DNA of 40,185 nt from Micrococcales bacterium (GTDB lineage Bacteria; Actinomycetota; Actinomycetes; Actinomycetales; Dermatophilaceae), in assembly GCA_021287075.1 (NCBI GenBank), contig JAJTBD010000029.1, forward strand, positions 1 to 40,185, read 5' to 3'. The stretch's first letter is position 1; each line of letters starts with the position of its first letter. This document shows, in pieces, positions 26,346-34,803 of this stretch. The notes under the pieces were generated by a model that worked only from the letters and a program-made list of their open reading frames with translations, had not been told where the DNA came from and searched no databases. The position numbers were made by a program, and so were the translations under genes.

Positions 26346-26951
26346 TGACGTCGCGTGTCGGCGCCACCGGGCGATGACCTGCCACCCCAGGATCAGGCCG
26401 CCAACGATGAGGGTGACCCCGCACGCGATGCTGGAATAGCGGTCAGGCCAGGGCAGCGCAAGGCCCGCAGGGGTGCGGAACTGGCCCGTCACCCACGGCT
26501 CGAGGACCGCCCCCAGGGGGACGACGAGCCCGGCACACAGCCCCCACAGGTCTCGCCGCCGCGCCGCGGCACCGATCAGGCCGAGCGGCACCCCGAAGAG
26601 CAGGGGCGCGATGAACCAGTAGAGGTTGCTGGCCCAGATGTCCGAGTCATAGATGCCCGTCAGCTGGCCGAGACCGTAGTGCGCGACCAGCGCCAGCTCG
26701 CCGGAGACCACACCCGCGACCGCGGCCGGGGCCGGCCGGCGCAGCAGCCACCCGGCCAGCACCATCAGACCCGCCCACACCGCCCCCGCGTTGACGACCT
26801 TGCTGACATAGAAGCGCGCCGCGAGGAGGGCGTTTGCCTCTCCCGAGAGCTGGGCGACGCTGGTGATATTGCTCAGCAGCGAGACGACCGCCAGCACCAG
26901 GGCCCAGGCAACCACCCGCCCCCATGGGGAGGTGAGGATCGGAGTGCGCAT
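26334..26951 (-). CDS. Multi-pass membrane protein of unknown function
   Basis: This 205-residue protein has about six hydrophobic segments, beginning VVAWALVLAVVSLLSNITSV and ending GVTLIVGGLILGWQVIARWR. Between them is LTGIYDSDIWASNLYWFIAP, an aromatic loop that could face outward. I recognise no enzyme motif; it may belong to a family of small uncharacterised actinobacterial membrane proteins. ATG at 26951 is preferred because GTG at 26969 adds only a short unsupported extension. It is divergent from the alarmone synthetase 53 bp away. Confidence 0.7.
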   Translation of the reverse strand: MRTPILTSPWGRVVAWALVLAVVSLLSNITSVAQLSGEANALLAARFYVSKVVNAGAVWAGLMVLAGWLLRRPAPAAVAGVVSGELALVAHYGLGQLTGIYDSDIWASNLYWFIAPLLFGVPLGLIGAAARRRDLWGLCAGLVVPLGAVLEPWVTGQFRTPAGLALPWPDRYSSIACGVTLIVGGLILGWQVIARWRRHATSDGG

Positions 26952-27004
26952 CGCCCCCGATGCTGGCACACCCGCGGCATACCCGCACGAATATCATCGG
27001 AGGC

Positions 27005-27730
27005 ATGTCAGGGGTGGAACCGGAGGACTTCTTCGCCGCACTCGTCGAGGGGCAGGAGCGACTGACGCGCTTCCTGATGTGCTACGACTTCGCGATCCAG
27101 GAGATCGAGACCAAGATCTCGATCCTGCGCCAGGAGTTCCAGCAGATCCACCGCTACAACCCGATCGAGCATGTGAGCTCGCGGCTGAAGGAGCCGGACC
27201 AGATCATCGCCAAGGCGCGCCGGCTCGGCTGCTCGCCCGACGAGGCATCGCTCGCGGCCAACATCCGCGACATCGCAGGCGTGCGCGTGGTCTGCTCCTT
27301 CGTCAGCGACGTCTATCGCGTCCAGCGGCTCCTGTGCGACCAGGACGACATCGAGGTGCTGGAGCTCAAGGACTATGTCTCCCAGCCCAAAGCGAGCGGC
27401 TACCGCTCGCTCCACGCCATCGTGACGGTGCCGGTCTTCCTGTCCGACCGCGTCGAGCGCGTGCCCGTCGAGGTGCAGTTCCGCACGATCGCCCAGGACT
27501 TCTGGGCATCCCTGGAGCACAAGATCTTCTACAAATACGATCGCCAGGTGCCGCCGCAGCTCACCGCCGAGCTCGTCGAGGCCGCCGGCACCGCCGCCGA
27601 CCTCGACGCGAGGATGGAGCGGCTCGGCGAGGAGATCCAGCACCTCTCCTCCGACGACAGCCAGCCACTGGTCTCCGATGACGACGTGCGCAGCTTCCTC
27701 GACTTCGTGCGCGGCTCCGGCCAGTCCTGA
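27005..27730 (+). CDS. Small alarmone synthetase (GTP pyrophosphokinase, RelQ-like)
   Basis: This 241-residue protein consists of a single RelA/SpoT synthetase domain without hydrolase or TGS domains. It should make (p)ppGpp or pGpp from ATP and GDP/GTP in the stringent response. Family segments are the N-terminal helix YDFAIQEIETKISILRQEF, HVSSRLKEPDQIIAKARRLG, IRDIAGVRVVCSFVSDVYRV, the substrate loop KASGYRSLHAIV and PVEVQFRTIAQDFWASLEHK. A tail of about 40 residues probably drives oligomerisation. TATCAT (26992-26997) ends 7 nt before ATG 27005, indicating leaderless expression. Confidence 0.92.
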   Translation: MSGVEPEDFFAALVEGQERLTRFLMCYDFAIQEIETKISILRQEFQQIHRYNPIEHVSSRLKEPDQIIAKARRLGCSPDEASLAANIRDIAGVRVVCSFVSDVYRVQRLLCDQDDIEVLELKDYVSQPKASGYRSLHAIVTVPVFLSDRVERVPVEVQFRTIAQDFWASLEHKIFYKYDRQVPPQLTAELVEAAGTAADLDARMERLGEEIQHLSSDDSQPLVSDDDVRSFLDFVRGSGQS

Positions 27731-27750
27731 CAGCCCTCGTCGCGGCCCGC

Positions 27751-27756
27751 TAGCGT
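27751..27756 (+). promoter_or_regulatory. -10 element for leaderless DinB-like gene
   Basis: TAGCGT is followed by GGCAGGC (7 nt) and ATG 27764. It lies only 20 bp after the alarmone synthetase stop, so the downstream gene may have its own promoter. Confidence 0.5.
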
Positions 27757-27763
27757 GGCAGGC

Positions 27764-28336
27764 ATGGGGATGACCTGGAACCAGCTCCTGCGCGACCAGC
27801 TCCAGTGGCACTGGGGCAACCAGCTGCGACCCCGCCTCGAGGGACTCACGGACAACGAATACCTCTGGGAGCCAGACGATCTCGCGGGCCCAGTGTGGAG
27901 CGTGCGCCCTCGTGGCGCGAGCACGGCCCCGGTGCAGGCGGGGTCAGGTGAGCACACGATCGACTGGGGCATGCCCGTCGAGGGCGCTGCCCGCGAGCCC
28001 TTCACCACGATCGCGTGGCGGCTGGGCCACGTGATCGTGGGCTGCCTCGCCATGCGCAACCACTCTCACTTCGGGGCGCCGGCCGCCGACTACTTCACCT
28101 GGGACTATGCCGGGACCGCGTCCGACGCGCTGGCCCAGCTCGACGCGCAGGTGCGGGTGTGGCTCGACGGCGTGTCCGCGCTCGGCGAGGACGGTCTGGC
28201 CAGGCCCTGCGGCCCGGCCGAGGGGCCCTATGCCGATGAGCCGCTGGCCACGCTTGTCCTGCACATCCACCGGGAGCTGATCCACCACGGGGCGGAGATC
28301 GCCCTGATGCGCGACCTCTATGCGCACCGCCACTGA
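27764..28336 (+). CDS. DinB-fold (four-helix bundle) protein
   Basis: This 190-residue protein has the DinB/YfiT-like metal-binding four-helix bundle: MTWNQLLRDQLQWHWGNQLRP at the N-terminus, FTTIAWRLGHVIVGCLAMRN (first metal-ligand His) and LHIHRELIHHGAEIALMRDL (second HxxxxHH-like ligand cluster). These proteins are thought to be thiol- or small-molecule transferases or hydrolases. ATG 27764 is set by the leaderless -10 just upstream; the Met at 27755 is less likely. No conserved partner is visible except the alarmone synthetase upstream. Confidence 0.88.
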   Translation: MGMTWNQLLRDQLQWHWGNQLRPRLEGLTDNEYLWEPDDLAGPVWSVRPRGASTAPVQAGSGEHTIDWGMPVEGAAREPFTTIAWRLGHVIVGCLAMRNHSHFGAPAADYFTWDYAGTASDALAQLDAQVRVWLDGVSALGEDGLARPCGPAEGPYADEPLATLVLHIHRELIHHGAEIALMRDLYAHRH

Positions 28337-28438
28337 TCTCGGGCGGCCTGCCCAACAACCACCGACAGCACTGTCTAAGTTGTATTGCGTAGCCCCTCGC
28401 GAGACGCGCTGCGGGAAGCGCCTCCTGTCGCCAAACAC

Positions 28439-28466
28439 GGTGTGGCACAGGCGATCTCGCCACACC
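28439..28466. terminator. Possible terminator hairpin after the DinB-like gene
   Basis: GGTGTGGC pairs with GCCACACC (8 bp) around a 12-nt loop, about 100 nt after the DinB stop. It could end that transcript or be an operator for the downstream region. It is at the start of the 634-bp non-coding stretch. Confidence 0.4.
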
Positions 28467-28678
28467 TGATCGCCGCTTCACCTGTTGTTCACTTTGGCCG
28501 CAAGGCATTGTGAAAAAGATGTGAATGAGAGATCTACCAAGCGCTTTGGGGCGGCGGTCACGCCCCTGACCTGTGCGTTTGTGGCGAGCGTCGATTCGCG
28601 GACCTCTCCCGCGCCCGCAGATTCGACTCTCGGTAGGGGACGCGTGTGACAGGGGGTGCGGAACAATATTTCGAAGCG

Positions 28679-28787
28679 GGCGGCTAGGAGGGGAGCCGCC
28701 ATCGCCCGCGGCCTCGGCGAGCGGGCGATCGCCCACCGCAGGCAGGGCGGAGGCGTCGACATATGAGGGAGGTCGACGCGGACCTCC
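28679..28787 (+). promoter_or_regulatory. Candidate structured RNA leader with alternative hairpins
   Basis: Within the long gap (28337-28970) lie consecutive perfect hairpins: GGCGGCT/AGCCGCC (28679-28700), ATCGCCCGC/GCGGGCGAT (28701-28729), GCGTCGAC/GTCGACGC (28753-28779) and GGAGGTC/GACCTCC (28768-28787). The last two share bases and cannot both form, as in riboswitches or attenuators. An AT-rich CAATAT just upstream (near 28664) could be a -10 giving a leader of about 300 nt for the metalloprotease gene. I see no match to a riboswitch class I know. Confidence 0.4.
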
Positions 28788-28882
28788 TGCCGCGCGGTGG
28801 GCCGCGCCGAGGGGTCTGGGGCCCGGCTCAAGACGGTGGCCGAGACCAGACCAGCTCTTTACCCAGCGCTGACCAACGCGGG

Positions 28883-28912
28883 GTGACTTCTTGGCAAGCG
28901 CGTTCCTACGGT
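28883..28912 (+). promoter_or_regulatory. Candidate sigma-70-type promoter of the metalloprotease
   Basis: GTGACT (28883-28888) and TACGGT (28907-28912) are separated by 18 bp, a fair -35/-10 pair. The start site would be near 28919, giving a leader of about 50 nt. If this is the main promoter, the hairpins further upstream are not in the mRNA. Confidence 0.4.
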
Positions 28913-28970
28913 GGCTCCCAGTGCCGGCGGCCAGAGGGGCTGTGGGCCTGAAGATCAAAGGGATTCAGCA

Positions 28971-29768
28971 ATGAACCGTCGAATCGCTCGCGCCGCCACG
29001 GCCGCCACCCTGGCCGCGCTCGGCATCGGGGGCACCGCAGTCGCCGCGACCCAGGCACCGACCTTCGAGGAGTTCTCGGCATCCGCCTACCGCGACGCCG
29101 ACCGCCAGTACATCGTCAACGGCGACGAGCCGATCGCCAACAAGGGCGCGCTGCGCTCCTACTACAAGGAGATGACCGAGGCCCCCACCACTGACGGGCT
29201 CATCATCAACCGCACCTACTCCGGCGACGACAAGTGGTCGGCCACCCAGGCACGCAACCTGACCTACTGTGTCTCAACGCGATTCGGCACCAACCAGGCC
29301 GCGGTCGCCAACGCCATGGCCTCCGGTGCGGCGCAGTGGGAGGCCGCCTCGTCCGGCGTCAACTTCGTCTATGTCTCCAGCCAGAACAGCTACTGCAACA
29401 CCAGCAACTCCAACGTGGTCTTCTCCGTCGAGCCGGCCGCGTCGACCTCCTCCTACATCGCGCGCGCGTTCTTCCCCAGCACCTCGAAGTCCGGACGCAA
29501 CGTGCTGGTCAACACCTCCCAGCTCTTCAACGCCGGCTCGTGGACCCCGTCCAACATCCTCGCGCACGAGCTCGGCCACACCCTCGGCTTCCGTCACGAG
29601 CACACCCGCCCCGAGGCCGGCACCTGCTTCGAGGACAACAACTGGCGCCCGCTGACCCCCTATGACAGCGCCTCGATCATGCACTACCCCCAGTGCAACG
29701 GCTCCTCCAGCAACCTGTCGATGACCAACAGCGACCGCACCGGCGTGCGCTCGGTCTACGGCTACTGA
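28971..29768 (+). CDS. Secreted zinc metalloprotease (metzincin; M57-like)
   Basis: This 265-residue exported protein has a signal peptide (NRRIARAATAATLAALGIGG, cleavage likely after TAVA), a propeptide-like region of about 75 residues, and a metzincin catalytic domain. The zinc site is HELGHTLGFRHEH, with H199, H203 and H209 as ligands and E200 as base. SIMHYPQCNG gives the Met-turn. Four Cys probably form two disulfides. The HELGHTLGFRHEH form, with an early HEH, fits the M57/HEIGH group, but the exact family is uncertain. The start has a weak AAAGGG upstream. A terminator hairpin follows. Confidence 0.88.
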   Translation: MNRRIARAATAATLAALGIGGTAVAATQAPTFEEFSASAYRDADRQYIVNGDEPIANKGALRSYYKEMTEAPTTDGLIINRTYSGDDKWSATQARNLTYCVSTRFGTNQAAVANAMASGAAQWEAASSGVNFVYVSSQNSYCNTSNSNVVFSVEPAASTSSYIARAFFPSTSKSGRNVLVNTSQLFNAGSWTPSNILAHELGHTLGFRHEHTRPEAGTCFEDNNWRPLTPYDSASIMHYPQCNGSSSNLSMTNSDRTGVRSVYGY

Positions 29769-29792
29769 GGTTCCCCACAACAGAGCACGCCA

Positions 29793-29826
29793 GGGCGGGC
29801 CGTCGGCGACATCCGGCGGCCCGCCC
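29793..29826 (+). terminator. Hairpin terminator of the metalloprotease gene
   Basis: GGGCGGGCCG pairs with CGGCCCGCCC (10 bp) across a 14-nt loop, about 25 nt after the stop codon. Confidence 0.75.
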
Positions 29827-29915
29827 CCATGCCCCCAGCCGGGCGACCGGTCACCCGGCTGCGCGCCGTGCGGCATACCCTGTTGGGCGCCGGCTGGTGA
29901 ACAACAGGAGGTGCG

Positions 29916-31106
29916 GTGCGGCACATCGACGACAGCGAGCGCCGTGCCCGGCTGGCCACCCGGCACGGGCTGCACCCTCGCCATCGACTAGGTGACACCC
30001 TTGCCGTGGCCGAGGCGATGACGGCGCTCCATGCGACCGAGGCCGCCACTGTGCACCTCGCTGTCCAGGCACGGGCCGACGGCGTGAGCGCCGCTGATGT
30101 CGACCGCGTGCTCTATGAGGAGCGTTCTCTCGTCAAGCAACTGGCCATGCGCCGCACCCTCTTTGCCTTCCCACGCGATCTGTTGCCGGCAGCCTTGGGC
30201 AGTGCGTCAGCACGAGTGGCGGCCGAGCAGCACCGCCTCGTCGCGCGCGACGCGGAGCGCCACGACGTGGCCGCGGACGGCGTCGCGTGGCTGGCGGCCG
30301 CAGAGGCTGCGGTGGTCGAGCGCCTGTCCGGCGGTAAGGCGCTGTCGGCCAAGGCTCTTCGCGAGGAGCTCCCCCAGCTGCGCGGCACCATCGACCTCAA
30401 TCTCGACAAGCGCTATGGCGGGACCTTCAACCTCGCCCCGCGGGTGCTGACCGCCCTCGCGGCGCGCGGGCTACTGGTCCGCGGCGCCAACGCCGGCCCG
30501 TGGCGCACCTCCCGGCCGACGTGGGCGCTGATGCGCGAGTGGCTCGGCGAGGAGATCCTCCCCCTCAGCCCGCAGGAGGGGTATGCCGTGCTCGTCCGAC
30601 ACTGGCTGACCACCTTTGGGCCCGGCACGCTCGAGGACATCCAGTGGTGGCTCGGCTCGACGAAGGCCGCTGTGCGTGCCGCGCTCGCCGATGTGGAGGC
30701 TGTCGAGGTCGGCCTGGACGGGGGGCTGGTCGGGTGGGTGCTCCCCGACGATCTGGAGCCGCCGCCCGAGGTGGGGCCCTGGGCGGCATTGCTGCCGACG
30801 CTCGACCCGACGGTGATGGGCTGGAAGTCGCGCGGCTTCTATCTGGAGCCGGAGCACACGGCATACCTCTTTGACAGCAACGGCAATGCGGGCACGACGG
30901 CCTGGTGGGACGGGCGGACCGTCGGGGCGTGGGTGCAGGACGCAGAGGGCGCCGTGCAGGTCTTGCCCTGCCCGGGTGTCCGGCTCGGTCGCGACGCGAT
31001 GACCGCGCTGGACGTCGAGGCCACGAGACTGACCGAGTGGCTGGACGGCACCGTCATCTCGAATGTCTATACGTCCCAGCTGATGAAGGGCGCACGACTG
31101 CCCTGA
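29916..31106 (+). CDS. Winged-helix DNA-binding protein (YcaQ/AlkZ-like, HTH_42)
   Basis: This 396-residue protein belongs to the HTH_42 superfamily that includes interstrand-crosslink glycosylases YcaQ and AlkZ. Landmarks are ALHATEAATVHLAVQARADG at the N-terminus, VDRVLYEERSLVKQLAMRRT with the Arg-rich core, FAFPRDLLPAALGSASARV, and a C-terminal LEPEHTAYLFDSNGNAGTTAWW. The catalytic QxQ motif of YcaQ/AlkZ is not evident; the HATEAAT segment lies in that place, so glycosylase activity is doubtful. GTG at 29916 has AGGAG 5 nt upstream. It is followed by an SDR gene 43 bp away on the same strand. Confidence 0.85.
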   Translation: MRHIDDSERRARLATRHGLHPRHRLGDTLAVAEAMTALHATEAATVHLAVQARADGVSAADVDRVLYEERSLVKQLAMRRTLFAFPRDLLPAALGSASARVAAEQHRLVARDAERHDVAADGVAWLAAAEAAVVERLSGGKALSAKALREELPQLRGTIDLNLDKRYGGTFNLAPRVLTALAARGLLVRGANAGPWRTSRPTWALMREWLGEEILPLSPQEGYAVLVRHWLTTFGPGTLEDIQWWLGSTKAAVRAALADVEAVEVGLDGGLVGWVLPDDLEPPPEVGPWAALLPTLDPTVMGWKSRGFYLEPEHTAYLFDSNGNAGTTAWWDGRTVGAWVQDAEGAVQVLPCPGVRLGRDAMTALDVEATRLTEWLDGTVISNVYTSQLMKGARLP

Positions 31107-31149
31107 CCAGTCGGCATCGCGGAGGCGACGCGGCCATAGAGTGGTCGGC

Positions 31150-31971
31150 ATGGAGAGCCAGACAATCGTCATCACCGGCGCCAGCGATGGGATCGGCGCG
31201 GCGTCGGCACGCCAGCTGGCCGCGAACGGGCACAACGTGGTGGTGGTCGGGCGCGACCCCGCCAAGACATCTGCGGTGGCGCAGGAGATCGGATCCCCCT
31301 GCCACATCGCGGACTTCGGCGAGCTCGACCAGGTGAGACGGCTCGCGGAGGAGCTCCTCGCGGCATACCCGCGCATTGATGTGCTGGCCAACAACGCAGG
31401 TGGGATCTTCAGCGAGGGCACCACCACGGACGGCTTCGACAAGACCTTCCAGGTCAACCACCTCGCGCCATTCCTTCTGACGCACCTGCTGACCGACCGG
31501 CTCGTCGAGTCGCGGGCCAAGGTCATCCAGACCTCGAGCGTCGGCGCCATGGCCTTTGGGCATCTCGACCTCGACGACCTCCAGAACACGCGAAACTGGC
31601 GCTCCCACAAGGCATATGGCGACTCCAAGCTCGCCAACATCCTCTTCACGCGCGAGCTCCAGCGGCGCCACGGTGACCAGGGGATCAGCGCGGTCGCGTT
31701 CCACCCCGGCGGCATCGCGACCAACTTCGCCAACGACACCTCCAACCTGATGCGGCTGGTCTATCACACGCCGCTGCGGCGCTTCCTGACCAGCGTCGAG
31801 AAGGGCGGCTCGCGGCTGACCTGGCTGGCCGAGGGGAGGCCGGGCGAGACCTGGCAGCCGGGCGAGTACTACGAGAACAACAAGGTGGCCAAGCGGGTCA
31901 ACCCGCAGGTGCGCGATGACGCGCTCGCGCGCGGTCTCTGGGAGCGCAGCGAGGAGCTGCTCGGTCTCTGA
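31150..31971 (+). CDS. Short-chain dehydrogenase/reductase
   Basis: This 273-residue SDR has the cofactor motif ITGASDGIGAASARQLA (TGxxxGIG), VLANNAGG, a Ser in IQTSSVGAM and YxxxK in AYGDSKLANILFTREL, all catalytic residues. The C-terminus FHPGGIATNFANDTSN and GEYYENNKVAK resembles the retinol-dehydrogenase/WWOX-like branch. ATG 31150 follows TAGAGT (31137-31142) by 7 nt, so it is probably leaderless. The substrate is unknown. Confidence 0.92.
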   Translation: MESQTIVITGASDGIGAASARQLAANGHNVVVVGRDPAKTSAVAQEIGSPCHIADFGELDQVRRLAEELLAAYPRIDVLANNAGGIFSEGTTTDGFDKTFQVNHLAPFLLTHLLTDRLVESRAKVIQTSSVGAMAFGHLDLDDLQNTRNWRSHKAYGDSKLANILFTRELQRRHGDQGISAVAFHPGGIATNFANDTSNLMRLVYHTPLRRFLTSVEKGGSRLTWLAEGRPGETWQPGEYYENNKVAKRVNPQVRDDALARGLWERSEELLGL

Positions 31972-31986
31972 CGCCGTCTGTCACGC

Positions 31987-32691
31987 CTAGCGGGTGTCGT
32001 CGCGCTCTCGTCGGGAGAGGACCCAGCGGAGGAAGAGCGAGACCGCGACCATCGTCAGGGCGATCAGGATGCCGACGACGAGGCGTGACATCGCTCTGTC
32101 GCCACGCAGGTGGTCGCCGAGGAAGGACATCACGATCGCAAAGGCGAGCGAGCCCCCGACCAGTAGCCCCAGGGTCGCCAGGACCGTTGTGAGGGCCTGG
32201 CGAGCGGCGACCCCGGGGTGACCGGGCCTGCTGCTGTCCGGGCCGTCGGCCGGCGGTTGGCCGATCGGGGCCAGGGCGACCGGCGGCTGCGCGCCGAGGA
32301 ATGTGGAGTCGGCCCACTGCGCGAGGGCCTCGGCCAGCGCAAAGGCCTCGCGCACGCGATCTGGGCTGCCTGGGTCGAGAGGTCGCTGCCCAAGGAGCGT
32401 CACCTCGTCACGCCAGACCTCCACCCAGTAGGGCCCGGCGAAGTGGCGGATGCGCTCGTCGAGCTCGGCCGGGATATGACTGCCGTCTCCCATCGCCTCC
32501 CCGGCAAGCCGAGCTCGGAGGAAGACCTCGGGCTGCCGCTGCTCTCGTCTGTCCCGGACCGGCTCCAGGCTCATTCGGTCACCGACCTCCACGAACGCCG
32601 CCTCCCGTGTCCGCACACTGCCGAGGACGGCACACTGCTTGTGGGCGAAAAGGCTTCCGGCATAACGGGTCTCGGCGAGGTCGCGGTCCAC
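31987..32691 (-). CDS. Unknown protein with two C-terminal membrane helices
   Basis: This 234-residue protein has a soluble N-terminal half (RYAGSLFAHKQCAVLGSVRT, then RIRHFAGPYWVEVWRDEVTL), a Pro/Gln linker and two hydrophobic segments (ALTTVLATLGLLVGGSLAFA; LVVGILIALTMVAVSLFLRW), ending in Arg/Asp residues. I do not recognise the family. GTG at 32691 is chosen because CAGACT lies 7 nt upstream on the minus strand (leaderless); GTG 32697 would add two residues. It converges with the SDR (15-bp gap). Confidence 0.65.
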   Translation of the reverse strand: MDRDLAETRYAGSLFAHKQCAVLGSVRTREAAFVEVGDRMSLEPVRDRREQRQPEVFLRARLAGEAMGDGSHIPAELDERIRHFAGPYWVEVWRDEVTLLGQRPLDPGSPDRVREAFALAEALAQWADSTFLGAQPPVALAPIGQPPADGPDSSRPGHPGVAARQALTTVLATLGLLVGGSLAFAIVMSFLGDHLRGDRAMSRLVVGILIALTMVAVSLFLRWVLSRRERDDTR

Positions 32692-32854
32692 GGCCACGAG
32701 TCTGGCAGTGGACGGTCCCGGGCGGGTCCATTACGGCGACCAGACCCGTGTGGCAGCAAGGCATCGTCTGAGATGACGCTAAGTTGACACCATGCGGACC
32801 GGACTCCGCTGGTCTCGACCTTCCTAACCGCCGCGCACAGGGCATGCTTGGAGG

Positions 32855-33193
32855 GTGACCGACTACAGCATCGCGCAGCCGCTCCGCGAGGACATCGACG
32901 CCCTGAGCGGGCCGGCGGTGGTCATCTTCGGCACCGAGTGGTGCGGATACTGTCGCGCGGCCGAGCGGTATGTCGCCCCGGCGCTGGCCGACCACCCGGA
33001 CGTGCCGGTCATCGGTGTGGAGGACGGCCCTGGCCGCCCCCTCGGCCGCTCCTATCGGGTCAAGCTCTGGCCGACGCTGGTCTTCCTGCGCGACGGCGCC
33101 GAGATCGAGCGGGTCGTGCGCCCCACCGGCCGGGCCCCGCTGGACGCGGCGCTGGCCAGGATCACCCATCCGACCGCGACCGGCCCCGCCTGA
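32855..33193 (+). CDS. Thioredoxin-family protein
   Basis: This 112-residue protein is a compact thioredoxin fold with active site GTEWCGYCRAAERYV; the CGYC dipeptide differs from classical CGPC and suggests a different redox potential. The cis-Pro is in KLWPTLVFLRDG. No signal peptide is seen, so it acts in the cytoplasm on disulfides of unknown proteins. GTG at 32855 follows CATGCT (32843-32848) by 6 nt. The next gene converges, 17 bp away. Confidence 0.92.
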   Translation: MTDYSIAQPLREDIDALSGPAVVIFGTEWCGYCRAAERYVAPALADHPDVPVIGVEDGPGRPLGRSYRVKLWPTLVFLRDGAEIERVVRPTGRAPLDAALARITHPTATGPA

Positions 33194-33210
33194 GCGCCCA
33201 CCCGGGAGGG

Positions 33211-33873
33211 TCAGCGTCGGCGGGCGTGCAGAAGCGTGTCGTGGACGATCACCTCATGCCCCTCGGGGTGGGTGGTCGACCGGGGCCGTTTGACGGCGGC
33301 GACGATCTTCCATTGGTCCGGATCGAGCTCGGCGGCCAGCTCGTCCTCCGTGAAGAACAGGTCTGGCTCCGGCGGCCGGGGCACGACGCCCACGTCAGTG
33401 GGGTGATGGGCGAGCACGACAAAACTGCCACCGGGCCGGACCGCCTCTGCAAGAGCCCGATACGCCGGGAAGCGGTCGGCGCTTGGCAGGTGGATGAAGG
33501 CCGCGAGCACGAGGTCGAAGGTCGCCGGCGGGGGCGCCCACTCGAGAAGGTCGCGTTGCTCCCAGCGGGTCCGGTCGCCGAGCCCGAGACGCTCTGCCTG
33601 CGCCTCGGCGCGGGCGACCGCCACGCCTGAGACGTCCGTGCCGGTCACCTCCCAGCCACGCTCGGCGAGCCACAGACCGTCGCCGCCCTCTCCGCAGCCG
33701 GCATCGAGGGCACGTCCGGGCGTCAGCGGTCCGACGATCTCGGCGAGCGCCTCGTTGACGTGCCCGCTCCAGAGCCGGTCGGACGAGGAGTAGCGCTCAT
33801 CCCAGAACGCGGCACCGCGTGGGTCCGCCGCCTGCGCGGGCGTCTCACCCCCGTCGTGGTGATGGTGGGTCAT
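33211..33873 (-). CDS. SAM-dependent class I methyltransferase
   Basis: This 220-residue methyltransferase has motif I RALDAGCGEGGDGLWLAERG, motif II acidic VTGTDVSGVAV, a DRTRWEQRDLLEW substrate region and FDLVLAAFIHLP. The fold is close to the thiopurine/tellurite-resistance type of small methyltransferases. A His-rich N-terminus (THHHHDGGE) may bind metal. GGGAG lies before ATG 33873. The substrate is not evident. Confidence 0.88.
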   Translation of the reverse strand: MTHHHHDGGETPAQAADPRGAAFWDERYSSSDRLWSGHVNEALAEIVGPLTPGRALDAGCGEGGDGLWLAERGWEVTGTDVSGVAVARAEAQAERLGLGDRTRWEQRDLLEWAPPPATFDLVLAAFIHLPSADRFPAYRALAEAVRPGGSFVVLAHHPTDVGVVPRPPEPDLFFTEDELAAELDPDQWKIVAAVKRPRSTTHPEGHEVIVHDTLLHARRR

Positions 33874-33938
33874 GGCGTCTCCCCGATCGCTGTCACAGGT
33901 GGAGTATGCCGCGGCCGTCACCTCACGCGTTGAAGCCG

Positions 33939-34790
33939 CTACTCGCGCCACAGTCCCATCCAGCCCCCGACGTCACGCTGGCCGTGCGCGTTGTCGCCGG
34001 TGGCCAGGACCGCGCCGTCGCCACGCAGACCGAGGGTATGCCGCGCGCCCGCGGCCACCGCGACGAACCCCTCCCAGCCGGCGAGGGCGCACTGCCCAGA
34101 ACTGTTCTCCCCCACTGCAATGACGCGCCCGTCGGAGGTCAGCCCGACGCTGTGGTAGCTGCCGGCGGCAACCGCCACGACGTCTCGCCACGGCTCCACA
34201 GCGCAGGCGCCCGAGCCGGTGTCGCCGGATGCGATGACCCGGCCGTCACTGGTCAGGCCAAGCGTGTGCAGACTCCCGGCAGCGACAGCGCACACACCGG
34301 TCCACGCGTCGACTGCGCACTGTCCGCGCCTGTCCAGGCCCACTGCGACGACAGTGCCGTCGGCACGCACCCCGACGGAATGCCAGTCGCCACAGGCGAT
34401 CCCGACGATGTCGCGCCAGTCATCGACCGCACACGCGCCCTCATGGGTCCGGCCGGCCGCGACAGCCCGTCCGTCAGAGCGCACGCCGACAGTCCGACGC
34501 CAGCCGGCCGCGATGGCACGGATGCCCGCCCACGCGGTCACCTCGCACTGGCCGTCGCCATTCCAGCCCGTCGCGACGACGGTGCCGTCACCGAGGAGCC
34601 CCACGGTGTGGGAACGGCCCGTGTTGCGCGCGGCGTGGACATTGCCCGCGGCGAGGGCCACGACACCCGCCCACTCGGCCACGCGGCATTCGCCTGCGCC
34701 GTCATGGCCCGTCGCGACGACCGTGCCGTCCGGCCGCAGTCCAACCGAGTGGCGAGGTCCGGCAGCCAGGGCCGGCCCGGGCGATGGCAT
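33939..34790 (-). CDS. RCC1-like beta-propeller protein
   Basis: This 283-residue protein consists of seven RCC1-type repeats of about 40-46 residues. Each follows VxxxAAGxxHxVGLrxDGxVvAtGxxxxGqC, with the DG..VA.G core seen at RPDGTVVATG, LGDGTVVATG, RSDGRAVAAG, RADGTVVAVG, TSDGRVIASG, TSDGRVIAVG and RGDGAVLATG. Seven blades should close a propeller. Bacterial RCC1-like proteins are usually of unknown role, possibly protein-interaction scaffolds. There is no signal peptide. ATG 34790 is 13 bp after the upstream gene, so the two form an operon. Confidence 0.87.
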   Translation of the reverse strand: MPSPGPALAAGPRHSVGLRPDGTVVATGHDGAGECRVAEWAGVVALAAGNVHAARNTGRSHTVGLLGDGTVVATGWNGDGQCEVTAWAGIRAIAAGWRRTVGVRSDGRAVAAGRTHEGACAVDDWRDIVGIACGDWHSVGVRADGTVVAVGLDRRGQCAVDAWTGVCAVAAGSLHTLGLTSDGRVIASGDTGSGACAVEPWRDVVAVAAGSYHSVGLTSDGRVIAVGENSSGQCALAGWEGFVAVAAGARHTLGLRGDGAVLATGDNAHGQRDVGGWMGLWRE

Positions 34791-34803
34791 CGACACGCCG
34801 GCC

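Noticed and set aside
28478..28831. Minus-strand 117-codon frame in the long non-coding gap
   Set aside because: There is no family similarity, no ribosome binding site and atypical composition. The region is better explained as structured regulatory DNA.
28337..28970. A c-di-AMP (ydaO-type) riboswitch upstream of the secreted protease
   Set aside because: I looked for its conserved sequence blocks and did not find them; only generic hairpins are visible.
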